Shown one piece after another: positions 29,085-37,220 of a DNA stretch of 64,000 bases. Origin of the DNA: AP-15 sp963703855. GTDB lineage: Bacteria > Pseudomonadota > Alphaproteobacteria > ATCC43930 > CGMCC-115725. A program made the translations under genes and the position numbers. Positions within the stretch are counted from its first letter, which is position 1. Each line of letters opens with the position of its first letter. Below the pieces are notes generated by a model. That model was not told where the DNA came from. It searched no databases and was given only the letters and a program-made list of their open reading frames with translations. The stretch spans positions 11,534-75,533 of the forward strand of contig CAVPFW010000018.1 in the NCBI GenBank assembly GCA_963703855.1, written 5' to 3'.

Positions 29085-29945
29085 CTAGGAGCGCCGCCTG
29101 CGCAACCCGGCGAGGCCGAGCAGGCCCGTCGCAAGCAGGGCGAGCGTCCCTGGCTCCGGCGCCTTGGCCACTACGGTGAAGTGGGCTTCGTCCGTGCAGC
29201 TCCGGACGTTGCACTCCGTGACCGGCGTCAGCATGGGTAAACCATCGGGGCCGATCAGCGGCGGTACGCCGGTCACCGGATTGATCGTGTAGCCGGGAAA
29301 GAAATCCACCTCGTTCTCCGGAAGACCGGTATGGGTGTTGGCCGCCTGATCGCCAAAGGGGCCCACTACTAGCTGGGCATCGGGCGGCGGCGTGGGCAGC
29401 CATCCTTGCGGCCCCTGGGACTGGAGAACGAAATTTCCCGTCCCCAGCGATGTTCCGGTGCCACAGCCGATGCCGTTCACGCCGGGTGCGGTGCAGACGT
29501 CAAAAAACACGTCGAAAAAGGAGCTGAATGTGCCGCCGGCAAGGCTGCCGGTAATCGTGATCGTCCCCGTGTCCTTACCGAGATTGGCGGGGTCGAGGCT
29601 GGCGAAGATGGGAATGTTGCCGAACACTGGAACCGGAACCGGTCCCGTGCTCTCCAATTGCAACGCGGTCAACTGGAGCGGGATCGAGGGCCCGTTGATC
29701 ACTGCGTCGGCCTGGCGCTGCACGATCGTGTCGGTATTATTTCCAAGCCCAAGCGGAAAGCCCATCAGCGGGATCGTCATACCGGCGAAAGTGAACTGGG
29801 TTCCGGGCGCGGTGGCGAAATAGTCAGACCCGAGCGCAACCGTGTCGATCGGTTGGGCCTGGGCGATCCCGGGTGCCGAGATCGCCAGCGCCAGGAGGGC
29901 GGGCGAGGCGCAAGAGGCGAGAAGACGCTTCCAAACTGGCGTCAT
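29085..29945 (-). CDS. PEP-CTERM sorting domain protein
   Basis: A 286-residue exported protein. The signal peptide (LLASCASPALLALAISAPGIAQA) is followed by a low-complexity beta-rich body with GTITITGSLAGGTFSSFFDVFFD. The C-terminal PEP-CTERM signal is APEPGTLALLATGLL followed by GLAGLRRRRS, which an exosortase recognises in the inner membrane. The ligand and role are unknown. It precedes the enediyne cassette on the same strand by 104 bases, so co-transcription cannot be excluded, but the family gives no link to polyketide synthesis. Confidence 0.88.
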   Translation of the reverse strand: MTPVWKRLLASCASPALLALAISAPGIAQAQPIDTVALGSDYFATAPGTQFTFAGMTIPLMGFPLGLGNNTDTIVQRQADAVINGPSIPLQLTALQLESTGPVPVPVFGNIPIFASLDPANLGKDTGTITITGSLAGGTFSSFFDVFFDVCTAPGVNGIGCGTGTSLGTGNFVLQSQGPQGWLPTPPPDAQLVVGPFGDQAANTHTGLPENEVDFFPGYTINPVTGVPPLIGPDGLPMLTPVTECNVRSCTDEAHFTVVAKAPEPGTLALLATGLLGLAGLRRRRS

Positions 29946-30405
29946 GGCAAGTTCCTCCGGTGGCTGCGTTTTAGACTTGTTGTTATCGTTAACCAGCGGT
30001 TACGCATTTCTCGTGCCATTCAGAATAAATCGTTATTTTCAGGCTGTTGACCGTGTGACGATGGCGGAGTGTAAAGCGGGCCGACGGCACGCCGTGCCGC
30101 GGTGTCAGGATGCGGTGTTACGCCGCAAGGGGTTAGCGGGCCACTTGGCACGACCATCATAAAACCGGCGTGTAAAGGATTCCGACGCTCTCCGCGGCGC
30201 TCGAAAATGCACCCGATCTTTGCTCCCGGTGGGGCCGGGACGCGTTGCCGAGCAGACCGGCGCTTGCCACGCTTTGTCAGGGCGGCGCGGAGGTGTCGGA
30301 GATTTTGACGGATTTGTGACGGGGCCGATATTGCCGCGGCGAAGGAGGAGGATCAGGCTGCGCGGGTCAGCTCAGGGTCGACCGCCCGCCCGCCGGTCCA
30401 GCGCT
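29946..30405. other. Non-coding stretch
   Basis: About 460 bases, AT-richer around 29960-30060, between the PEP-CTERM gene start and a decayed monooxygenase gene. It should contain the PEP-CTERM promoter. No protein-like frame, tRNA, terminator or repeat could be supported. Confidence 0.4.
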
Positions 30406-30924
30406 TCAGGCTGGTGACCACGGGAACCAGGAGAAGACCAGCAGGCTTGCTCCATAGAGGAATGTGACGATCGAAAGGCCGGCCAGTTTGGCCCACCCTG
30501 CCGTCCGACCCCCGCCTGCAGCCACCAATCGAAATGCCGGCTGGTAAACGGGACGAGCCAGTTCAGCAAGATGACGCTGACGGCGTTGGCGACGAACAAA
30601 GCGAGCCAGAACGGCAAACGGCGCGATCCGTCAACACCGGCTTTTGGACCAAGGCGCCGAACAGAAAGACCACCGGGTAGAGCATCAGCAGCACCAGCAT
30701 GTTCTGCTTCCACACCGGCGGCCGGGGCGCGTCAGCCTCGTTGGAGAACCACTGGTCGAACCCGCCGCGGACACCCGCGTATGGTACTCGTCGGTAAAAG
30801 CCGAGGATTCCGCGACCAGCTGCAACCGCTCCGACGAGCTCAGCCATGCTTCGAGATTGGCCTCGCAATCGAAACGCAGGATCGCCACCCAGTCGTCCTG
30901 CACGCCGGACCTCAGAAAAATCCG
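30406..30924 (-). pseudogene. Decayed antibiotic-biosynthesis-monooxygenase-domain membrane protein
   Basis: Pieces of one protein lie in successive frames on the minus strand: VQDDWVAILRFDCEANLEAWL, then GGFDQWFSNEADAPRPP with WKQNMLVLLMLYPVVFLFGAL, then FWLALFVANAVSVILLNWLVP, then AGWAKLAGLSIVTFLYGAS ending with a stop at 30406. Together they give an ABM dimeric alpha/beta-barrel domain followed by three membrane helices. The N-terminal part is missing (an in-frame TAG precedes RIFLRSG at 30925) and at least three frameshifts are needed, so it is a pseudogene rather than one error. Confidence 0.7.
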
Positions 30925-31011
30925 CTAATCAGACCATGCCCTTCGGTCCGCTGGCTATGTTGCGAACGCGACCCGGAAGCAGGCAAGTCAGAACAGCACG
31001 GTCGTCTGCAG

Positions 31012-32118
31012 CTATTGCGGCGGCAGGCGCACTCCGCCTGGGCCGATCAGACCGGGATAGGGCGCTTTGAAGCGCCAGAAAGTCCCGCTCGTCGCCCCCT
31101 CGAAGTAGAGGTATTGATTGTCGGCGCCGCCAAAAGCGAAATTGGTGGTCGCCGCGTCGCCGTTCGGGATCGGCACGAAGCCGAGGATCAGGCCGCGCGG
31201 ATTGATTTCGACGATGCCGCCGAGACCGGCCAATCCGGCCCACACATTGCCTTTGACATCGTAATGGATGCCGTCGGGGCCGCTGTTGCCGGGGACATAG
31301 GTGCCCGCCTTGACGCCGGCGAAGGTCAGATGCAGCGGATCCTTGGGGCATTGAGGACACCCCATGGTGGGGCCGGTCTCAAAGCCGGCGTACCACATGC
31401 GGCCGGCCCTGAAGTCACCGACGGCCAGGGTGCTGTCGTCCGGCGAGACGGCGATCCCGTTCGGGAACAGGCCGCTGTCCATCACTTTGCGCAGCACGCC
31501 GTCGCGCGAGTATTGATAGACGGCACCGGTGCGGTCCGCCTCGTTCGGGCCGGGACCGGTCCCCCACGGATCGGTAAAGAACAGGTTGCCTTCGGCATCG
31601 AAATCGAGGTCGTTGGGGCCTTTGAACAATTGGTTGCGATAGGTATAGACCAACGTCGTCAACTGTTTGGTCTGCGGGTCATAGACCAGGATGCCGCGGT
31701 GCCGCGAGGTCAAATAGAGTTTTCCGTCGTGCCAGCGCGAGCCCTGCGGCTCGCAGGTTTGACCGAGCTCGGGCGCCGGGTTGCAATTGACCACCGGGAC
31801 CAGCTTGCCGTCGGGCGTCAGGTATGAAATCCACCCCGAGCCGATCGCCACGAACCACAGATTGCCCTGGGTGTCGAAGGCGCCGCCCTCGAGGAACTTG
31901 CCCTGCGGCGTGCCGCTGACATCGGCGAATTTTTCGACCGGGCCGACACCCGCAGGCAACGGCGGCAGCCCCCAAGGCTGAACCGGGGCGGCGGCGGGCG
32001 CGGGCGTGGGCGTGGGCGCCTGAGCTTGCGCTGCGCGATCGGGGCCGGCGACGGCGCAAAGGGCTGCGATCAGCACGAGCCCCAGAACTTGGCTCAGGGT
32101 GCAGCGGGTGGATCTCAT
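31012..32118 (-). CDS. Secreted SMP-30/gluconolactonase-like beta-propeller protein
   Basis: A 368-residue exported protein. The ATG at 32118 has GAGGGAGGG upstream and leads into a signal peptide (QVLGLVLIAALCAVAGPDRAAQA) and a Pro/Ala-rich spacer. The propeller has SMP-30 blades: FLEGGAFDTQGNLWFVAI, GPNDLDFDAEGNLFFTDPWG, LFPNGIAVSPDDSTLAVGDF and PDGIHYDVKGNVWAGL. The family hydrolyses lactones or other esters with a bound divalent metal. The actual substrate is unknown. Confidence 0.85.
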   Translation of the reverse strand: MRSTRCTLSQVLGLVLIAALCAVAGPDRAAQAQAPTPTPAPAAAPVQPWGLPPLPAGVGPVEKFADVSGTPQGKFLEGGAFDTQGNLWFVAIGSGWISYLTPDGKLVPVVNCNPAPELGQTCEPQGSRWHDGKLYLTSRHRGILVYDPQTKQLTTLVYTYRNQLFKGPNDLDFDAEGNLFFTDPWGTGPGPNEADRTGAVYQYSRDGVLRKVMDSGLFPNGIAVSPDDSTLAVGDFRAGRMWYAGFETGPTMGCPQCPKDPLHLTFAGVKAGTYVPGNSGPDGIHYDVKGNVWAGLAGLGGIVEINPRGLILGFVPIPNGDAATTNFAFGGADNQYLYFEGATSGTFWRFKAPYPGLIGPGGVRLPPQ

Positions 32119-32355
32119 GTTTGTGCCCTCCCTCGTGCCCGCACCCTTCCCGCAAGGTTTCACGCTGGGAACGGGATTCGATGAACGCAATCGTATAGCC
32201 GGACATCGGCGCCGGCCAGCGGAACCGCCGCTGCCCAATTTGTTTCTGCGCGCACCTCCTGTGATGAACGAGAGGTTGTCGTCGGGTCGTATGCCCGAGG
32301 CGGCGGATGAAGGGCGCCGCAGCGCGACCTGGCGCAGATTTATCATGCAGGTCGG

Positions 32356-32403
32356 TTGACTCCCGCAGGGAGAAGATTCTATCTAGTTAGCCTAGTCAGC
32401 TAA
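32356..32403 (+). promoter_or_regulatory. Candidate promoter and autoregulatory operator of the Phd/VapC pair
   Basis: TTGACT (32356-32361) and TATCTA (32380-32385) lie 18 bases apart. Directly downstream, TTAGC-CTAGTCA-GCTAA (32387-32403) is an inverted repeat overlapping the expected transcription start, as is usual for antitoxin binding sites. The pattern is read by eye; binding is inference. Confidence 0.4.
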
Positions 32404-32411
32404 AACCGGTC

Positions 32412-32696
32412 ATGGCAAACCTTCGCGCAAACCACGCCAGTTCGAATTGGCAGCTGCAGGACGCGAAGGCGCGTTTCAGCGAGGTCGTCAAAAGAGCCCG
32501 CGAGCAGGGTCCGCAGCATGTCAGCGTCCGCGGCGAGCCGGCCGTGGTCGTGATCTCGGAGGAGGAATTTGCGAGGCTCGCTTTTCCGCGCCCGTCGGTC
32601 GTCGACCATATCCTGGACGGAGAGTCCTGGCCGGATGACCTGGTCGACGCCATCAACAAAAGGCCGCGCGATCCGGGCCGAGATATCGCCTTTTGA
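32412..32696 (+). CDS. Type II antitoxin, Phd/YefM family
   Basis: A 94-residue antitoxin. The N-terminal DNA-binding Phd fold is WQLQDAKARFSEVVKRAREQGPQ and HVSVRGEPAVVVISEEEFARL. The C-terminal toxin-binding tail is SVVDHILDG, then PRDPGRDIAF. It neutralises the PIN-domain toxin encoded next and should repress its own operon. Its stop overlaps the toxin start (TGATG). Confidence 0.92.
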   Translation: MANLRANHASSNWQLQDAKARFSEVVKRAREQGPQHVSVRGEPAVVVISEEEFARLAFPRPSVVDHILDGESWPDDLVDAINKRPRDPGRDIAF

Positions 32697-33097
32697 TGTA
32701 TCTCGTCGACACCAACGTCTTGTCCGAAGCGCGCCGAGGCACCGGCGAGGCCCGCACCTGGCTGCGCTCGGTCGATCCAACGACAATCTACCTGAGCGTT
32801 ATCACGCTTGGTGAGATCATGAAAGGGATCGCGCTCAAGGCTCGGACCGACGCTCGCACCGCCGCTTCGCTGGCAGCGTGGCTGGAGACGCTACGGCACG
32901 ATCACAGCGACCGGATCCTGCCGATCAGCGATGCTGTCGCGCTGGCATGGGGGCGGCTCGCCGCCGAGCGGCCCCGCTCGATGGCAGACGGGCTGATCGC
33001 CGCGACCGCAGCCGTTCACGCCAAGATCATTGTGACGCGGAACGTCGAAGATTTCGCCGACACCCGGATTCCGATCATCAATCCCTGGGACAACTGA
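32696..33097 (+). CDS. vapC: Type II toxin, VapC-type PIN-domain ribonuclease
   Basis: A 133-residue PIN-domain endoribonuclease. The acidic active site is visible as YLVDTNVLSEARR (Asp), SVITLGEIMKGI (Glu), SMADGLIAATA (Asp) and VTRNVEDF (Asp). The ATG at 32696 overlaps the antitoxin stop; a TTG one codon earlier is also possible. The family cleaves tRNA or rRNA, with Mg2+ held by these acids. No sign of decay. Confidence 0.93.
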   Translation: MYLVDTNVLSEARRGTGEARTWLRSVDPTTIYLSVITLGEIMKGIALKARTDARTAASLAAWLETLRHDHSDRILPISDAVALAWGRLAAERPRSMADGLIAATAAVHAKIIVTRNVEDFADTRIPIINPWDN

Positions 33098-33155
33098 CTG
33101 AAATCAACCCGATGAGAGATGCCATGCTTTTTGTGGCAACATAGAGCTGCGACCA

Positions 33156-33200
33156 CCAATTTTGGGACGCTGCGAGTGAAGCGCCCTGCGCCCAAATTGG
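33156..33200. promoter_or_regulatory. Inverted repeat upstream of higB, possible HigA operator
   Basis: ccaattttgggacgc (33156-33170) faces gcgcccaaattgg (33188-33200), an imperfect dyad 21 bases upstream of the higB start. HigA antitoxins bind dyads in this position, so it is a reasonable operator, but the assignment rests on placement only. Confidence 0.3.
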
Positions 33201-33220
33201 GTGCGTGCTAAGTCGCGTGC

Positions 33221-33595
33221 ATGCGCGTCATTGCTCGCCGGACACTGCGAGAGTTCGTCGAGTCCCGAGCTGGTTACAGCGATCACGGAGCGCTCAAGGC
33301 GGCCCTCGACGCCTGGTTTGACGAGGTGCGGAAAGCAAAATGGTCGAATACGGCCGATGTCAAGCGGCTATATGCCTCCGCCAGCATCGTTTCGGCTGAT
33401 CGGATCGTGTTCAATATAAAGGGTAATGACTACCGACTGGTCGTTGCCGTCGATTTTGAGAAAAGCATCGTTTGGATCAAGTGGCTAGTGTTCAGACGCA
33501 TTCGGATGATTCAGTGCGATGCTCACCTTCTTGTCTTCCCGGCCCACGGGTCCGGCCGTCGCCAAGTGAATCGTGTGTCTGCGTCTGAGCACTAG
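33221..33595 (+). pseudogene. higB: HigB-type toxin, C-terminus replaced by a MITE-like insertion
   Basis: The first 89 codons encode a HigB mRNA interferase (MRVIARRTLREFVESR, VFNIKGNDYRLVVAVDFE, IVWIKWL). The frame then enters an insertion and ends at a TAG in 33593-33595 after about 35 unrelated residues. The true tail lies beyond the insertion: reading on from CTAG at 33592 gives LGTHRDYDRIDVKEVEHD and a stop at 33646-33648, overlapping the higA start as expected. Cutting out 107 bases restores the gene exactly. The RNase is therefore probably inactivated or altered; loss of the last 17 or so residues would remove conserved DYDRID. Confidence 0.85.
33485..33595. mobile_element. MITE-like insertion of about 103 bp with a CTAG target duplication, inside higB
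   Basis: The insert 33489-33591 is bounded by terminal inverted repeats TGTTCAGACGCA (left) and TGCGTCTGAGCA (right; 11 of 12 match when reversed), with a further ATTCA match inward. It is flanked on both sides by CTAG (33485-33488 and 33592-33595). Removing the insert and one CTAG regenerates the higB codons Trp-Leu-Gly-Thr. No transposase is encoded, so it is non-autonomous. A 4-base CTAG-like target is typical of some IS5-group elements, but the parent is not identified. Confidence 0.85.
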
Positions 33596-33640
33596 GCACG
33601 CATCGCGACTACGATCGCATTGACGTCAAGGAGGTCGAGC

Positions 33641-34018
33641 ATGATTGAAATCAGGCCAATCCACAGCGAGGCGGGTTACCAGGAAGCGTTGGCGGAGGTT
33701 GGGCGATTGTGGGGCGCACGCTCGGGCACGCCAGAGGGCGATCGGCTAGACGTGCTGGCAACCCTGATCGACGCCTATGAGAGCGAACACCATCCGATCG
33801 ATCCGCCAGACCCGATCGAAGCCATCAAGTTCCGCATGGAACAGCAAGGGCTCACGCGCAAGGATCTGGAAGGCATTCTCGGCACCCGTACCCGCGTCGC
33901 TGAAGTACTGAACCGCCGCCGCAGCCTGTCGATCAACATGATCCGCCGCCTCCACGACGTGCTTGGCATCTCGGCGGAGGTGTTGATCCGCCCGTCCCGC
34001 ACCGATCGGGCGGCTTGA
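33641..34018 (+). CDS. higA: HigA-type antitoxin (XRE/COG5499 family)
   Basis: A 125-residue antitoxin with an N-terminal toxin-binding part (IRPIHSEAGYQEALAEV, YESEHHPIDPPDPIEAI) and a C-terminal helix-turn-helix (GLTRKDLEGILGTRTRVAEVL, NRRRSLSINMIRRLHDVLGIS). The ATG at 33641 lies inside the original higB end, the normal higBA overlap. The frame is intact while its toxin is disrupted, so it may persist as a stand-alone regulator. Confidence 0.9.
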   Translation: MIEIRPIHSEAGYQEALAEVGRLWGARSGTPEGDRLDVLATLIDAYESEHHPIDPPDPIEAIKFRMEQQGLTRKDLEGILGTRTRVAEVLNRRRSLSINMIRRLHDVLGISAEVLIRPSRTDRAA

Positions 34019-34118
34019 GAAAAACTCCGGGCTTGCGAAAACGCCATCTTTTGATGTCAGATGGCGATGAGAACCGGAGGCTATTCTCCACGGAACCCAA
34101 TTAATAAGTACGATAGCC

Positions 34119-34402
34119 TTGAGACCGTCAACCGACCTCACCGAGATTTTGGTGATCATTCCCTGTTCGAAAGCGAAGTGCCGGGGTGGCGGATCGAGGT
34201 CTCGGAACAAACGGTTTTGGACGAGTTGCCGCCCGACCTCGCCGGTAGGCTTTCCGGAGCTCGCACCGCGCTCGCGTCAGTCGCCAAACTCGACAAAGCC
34301 CGCGTGGTCCGCACTTCAAAACGACACGTCATACTCTGGGACTACACCGCAGTACGACACTTGTTACGGTTTCTGGGCTGCGTCGCGCGCTATTGGTCAT
34401 GA
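34119..34402 (+). pseudogene. Probable remnant resembling a YaaA-type gene, frameshifted
   Basis: The frame starting near 34119 gives LTEILVIIPCSKAKCRG, like the start of YaaA or related proteins. A second frame continues GWRIEVSEQTVLDELPPDLAGRL and SGARTALASVAKLDKARV, the kind of segment expected next. Neither frame alone forms a convincing protein and the 3' part is lost where the convergent xanthine-dehydrogenase-type gene ends (34397). The assignment is tentative and by resemblance only. The rest of the 378-base gap after higA holds a small dyad (cgccatc...gatggcg, 34043-34067). Confidence 0.35.
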
Positions 34403-36745
34403 CGCCCCCGCCCTGCGCGCCTTCTTTATGGCCGCCATGACGCGGCGGGGGGTGATCGGGGTTTCGTTCAGCTCGGCGCCGAGAGAGGCGAGGGCGTCGC
34501 GCATGGCGTTGGCGATCGCGGCGGGCGGGGCGACCGCACCGCCTTCGCCCATGCCCTTCATGCCGTATTCGGTGGCCGTCGCCGGGGTATGCAGATGGCC
34601 GATCCTGATCGCCGGCATTTCCGCCGCGCCCGGCAGCAGGTAGTCGGCCAAGGTGCCGGCGAGCGGCTGGCCTTGGTCGTCGTACGGGATCTCTTCGTAG
34701 AGCGCGGTGCCGATGCCCTGCACGACGCCGCCGCGGATCTGGCCTTCGACGATCATCGGGTTGACCATCGTGCCGCAATCCTCGGCGACGGCGAAGTCGA
34801 CCAACTCGACAAACCCGGTCTCCGGATCGACGGCGACGACCGCGCCGTGCGTGGCATAGGAAAAGACGCCGGTGCCGACCGCGGGCTCGTAGGTCGCGGT
34901 CGCATCGAGCAATGGATCGACCCCGGGCGGCAATCCGTCCATGCGCAGATGCGCGACCTTGGCGATCTCGGCGATCGTGACCGACCCCTGCGGCCCCAAG
35001 ACCGCGCCATCGGCGCAATGCACCGCGGCCACGTCGCATTGCAGCAGATGCGCGCCGATCCGGCAAAGCTTGTCGCGCAATATCCGGCTGGCGCGCGCGA
35101 CCGCCCCTCCCGACATGACCATGCTGCGCGAAGCAAAGGTGCCAAAGCCGAAGGCCGTGCTCTCGGTGTCGCCGTGGCGCACCGAAATCCGCGCCGGATC
35201 GATCCCCAGCTCCTGATGCGCGATCTGCGTCAGGGTGGTTTCGAGCCCCTGGCCGTGCGACTGGATGCCGACCATCAGCACGACGCTGCCGTCGGTCAGG
35301 ATGCGCGCGGTGCAGCTCTCGAACCCCGGCACGATCGCAGCACCGCGGGCGACGAATTCGGCGGCACCGTGCGCGGTCTGCTCGGCAAAGGCGGCAAAGC
35401 CGACGCCGATCAGCCGCCCATCCGCTTCGCCCCGTTGCTGGCGCGCCCGGATCGCCGGCAGGTCCAAGAGCTCGGCGCACAGCCGCACGCTCTGCGGATA
35501 GTCGCCGTTGTCGAAGCGCATGCCGCCCACCGTCGTGAACGGCATCTGCTCGGGCCGCACCATGTTCAGCATCCGCACCTCGACCGGGTCGCGGCCGACC
35601 GCGCGGGCGACCTCGTCGATCGTGCGCTCGATGGCGAAGCACGCCCCCGGCCGGCCGACCCCGCGATAGGGGCCGAGCGGCGCCTTGTTGGTCGCGACCG
35701 TGGAGGCGCGGGCGCGGTAATTCGGGATCGTGTACGGCCCCGGCAGGTTGCGCGCCGCCATTGCCGCCTCTTGGTACGGCCCCTGCGGCCACAGCCCGTA
35801 GGCGCCGGCATCGACGATGATCTCGGCGTCGACCCCGAGAATATGCCCGTGCCGGTCGGCATAGGCGGTGACCTTGTAGTGATGGTCGCGGGTATGCGCC
35901 GAGGTGAGGAGATGCTCGCCGCGGTCCTCGACCCAGCGCACCGGGTGATCGAGCTCGAGCGCCAATGCCGCGAGGATGATCTCTTCGGGGTAGAGCCGCG
36001 CCTTGGGTCCGAACCCGCCGCCGACGTCGGGGGCGACGACGCGGATGCGGCGCAGCTCGAGCCCGAGGAACTCGCCCAAGGCCACGCGCACGGTGTGCGG
36101 CGTCTGGGTCGAGGCATAGACGACGATTTCGTCGAGCCGGTGATCGCGGCAGGCGAGCACGGCGCGGCCTTCGAGCGGGGCGCCCGATTGCCGGTGCATG
36201 CGGTATTCGCGGCTGATCGTGATCTCGGCGGCGCGCGCGGCGGCGTCGATGTCGCCGCCTTCGAACACCCGCTCGCTGTAGAGGTTGTCGCCCCACTGCT
36301 CGTGAACCGGGTGGCGGCTGCCGCGCATGTCGCGGGGCGCGTCGACGACCGCGTCGAGCACCTCGAAATCGACGATGATCGCGGCGGCGAGGTCTTCGGC
36401 CGCGGCGCGGGAGGGCGCGATGCAGGCGGCGATCGCCTCGCCGACATAGCGCACCTTGTCGGTGGCGAGCGGCGGCCAGGCCGGTGACTTCGCCCCTGCC
36501 GCCTGGGTCTCGACGCGGATCGGCCTGATCCGCGGCAGGTCCGCCGCCGTGAAAACTCGGCCGGCGGCGTCCGGCGGGACCGAAATCGACTTGATGCGGG
36601 CATGGGCATATGGGCTGCGGACGAAGGCAACCTCCATGGTGCCGGGCAATTTGATGTCCGACACGAATTCCCCGCGACCATGCAGGTGGCGCTCGTCCTC
36701 GCGGCGCAGCAGGGAGGCGCCGACACCCCAGGAATCATTCGGCAT
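34397..36745 (-). CDS. Xanthine/CO-dehydrogenase family molybdopterin-binding large subunit
   Basis: A 782-residue molybdenum hydroxylase catalytic subunit. The N-terminus is SWGVGASLLRREDERHL with GRGEFVSDIKLPG. The Mo-pterin domains show GGGFGPKARLYPEE and the active-site loop GPYRGVGRPGACFAIER, the form II type (YRGxGRP) rather than the CO-oxidising CxFR loop. GMKGMGEGGAVAPPAA near the C-terminus contains the catalytic Glu. It probably oxidises an aldehyde or N-heterocycle, not CO. Start ATG 36745 overlaps the small-subunit gene by 11 bases. Confidence 0.92.
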   Translation of the reverse strand: MPNDSWGVGASLLRREDERHLHGRGEFVSDIKLPGTMEVAFVRSPYAHARIKSISVPPDAAGRVFTAADLPRIRPIRVETQAAGAKSPAWPPLATDKVRYVGEAIAACIAPSRAAAEDLAAAIIVDFEVLDAVVDAPRDMRGSRHPVHEQWGDNLYSERVFEGGDIDAAARAAEITISREYRMHRQSGAPLEGRAVLACRDHRLDEIVVYASTQTPHTVRVALGEFLGLELRRIRVVAPDVGGGFGPKARLYPEEIILAALALELDHPVRWVEDRGEHLLTSAHTRDHHYKVTAYADRHGHILGVDAEIIVDAGAYGLWPQGPYQEAAMAARNLPGPYTIPNYRARASTVATNKAPLGPYRGVGRPGACFAIERTIDEVARAVGRDPVEVRMLNMVRPEQMPFTTVGGMRFDNGDYPQSVRLCAELLDLPAIRARQQRGEADGRLIGVGFAAFAEQTAHGAAEFVARGAAIVPGFESCTARILTDGSVVLMVGIQSHGQGLETTLTQIAHQELGIDPARISVRHGDTESTAFGFGTFASRSMVMSGGAVARASRILRDKLCRIGAHLLQCDVAAVHCADGAVLGPQGSVTIAEIAKVAHLRMDGLPPGVDPLLDATATYEPAVGTGVFSYATHGAVVAVDPETGFVELVDFAVAEDCGTMVNPMIVEGQIRGGVVQGIGTALYEEIPYDDQGQPLAGTLADYLLPGAAEMPAIRIGHLHTPATATEYGMKGMGEGGAVAPPAAIANAMRDALASLGAELNETPITPRRVMAAIKKARRAGAS

Positions 36746-37220
36746 CGGGCGGCCTCCCGGCGAGCATCGCCGCAGCGTCGGCGATCGCGGCGACGATGTT
36801 GGTGTAGCCGGTGCAGCGGCAGATGTTGCCGGCCAACCCGTTGCGGATCTCGCGCTCGGAGCCGGCATGGCCGCGCCGGATCAGATCATGCGCGGTGATC
36901 AGCATCGCCGGTGTGCAAAAGCCGCATTGCAGCGCGTGATGCCGGTGAAAGCCGTCGCGCAACGCCGCCATCGCCGGGTCGCCGGCGAAGCCCTCGATGG
37001 TCCGCACGGCGCGCTCGTCGCAGCCGGCCGCGAGCATCAGGCAGGCGCGCGCCGGCTCGCCGTCGACCAGCACCGTGCAGGCCCCGCACACCCCATGCTC
37101 GCAGCCGAGATGGGTCCCGGTCAGGTTGCGCCGCTCGCGCAGGTAGTCGGCGAGCGACAGGCGGGGCGGCACGTCGTCGGCGATGTCGGCGCCGTTAAGC
37201 TGCAGCCGGATCGCAGTCAT
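36735..37220 (-). CDS. Molybdenum hydroxylase small subunit, two [2Fe-2S] clusters
   Basis: A 161-residue iron-sulfur subunit. The plant-ferredoxin cluster motif is GCEHGVCGACTVLVDG with the fourth Cys in ARACLML. The second cluster is CGFCTPAML and NICRCTGYTNI. It passes electrons from the Mo site to FAD. The ATG at 37220 overlaps the FAD-subunit stop by four bases. The gene order FAD, FeS, Mo (M-S-L) matches CoxMSL-type operons. Confidence 0.93.
   Translation of the reverse strand: MTAIRLQLNGADIADDVPPRLSLADYLRERRNLTGTHLGCEHGVCGACTVLVDGEPARACLMLAAGCDERAVRTIEGFAGDPAMAALRDGFHRHHALQCGFCTPAMLITAHDLIRRGHAGSEREIRNGLAGNICRCTGYTNIVAAIADAAAMLAGRPPDAE

Noticed and set aside
34061..34402. A 113-residue independent hypothetical gene starting at 34061
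   Set aside because: Protein-like segments split between two frames and the end runs into the convergent gene, so it was recorded as a tentative remnant instead.
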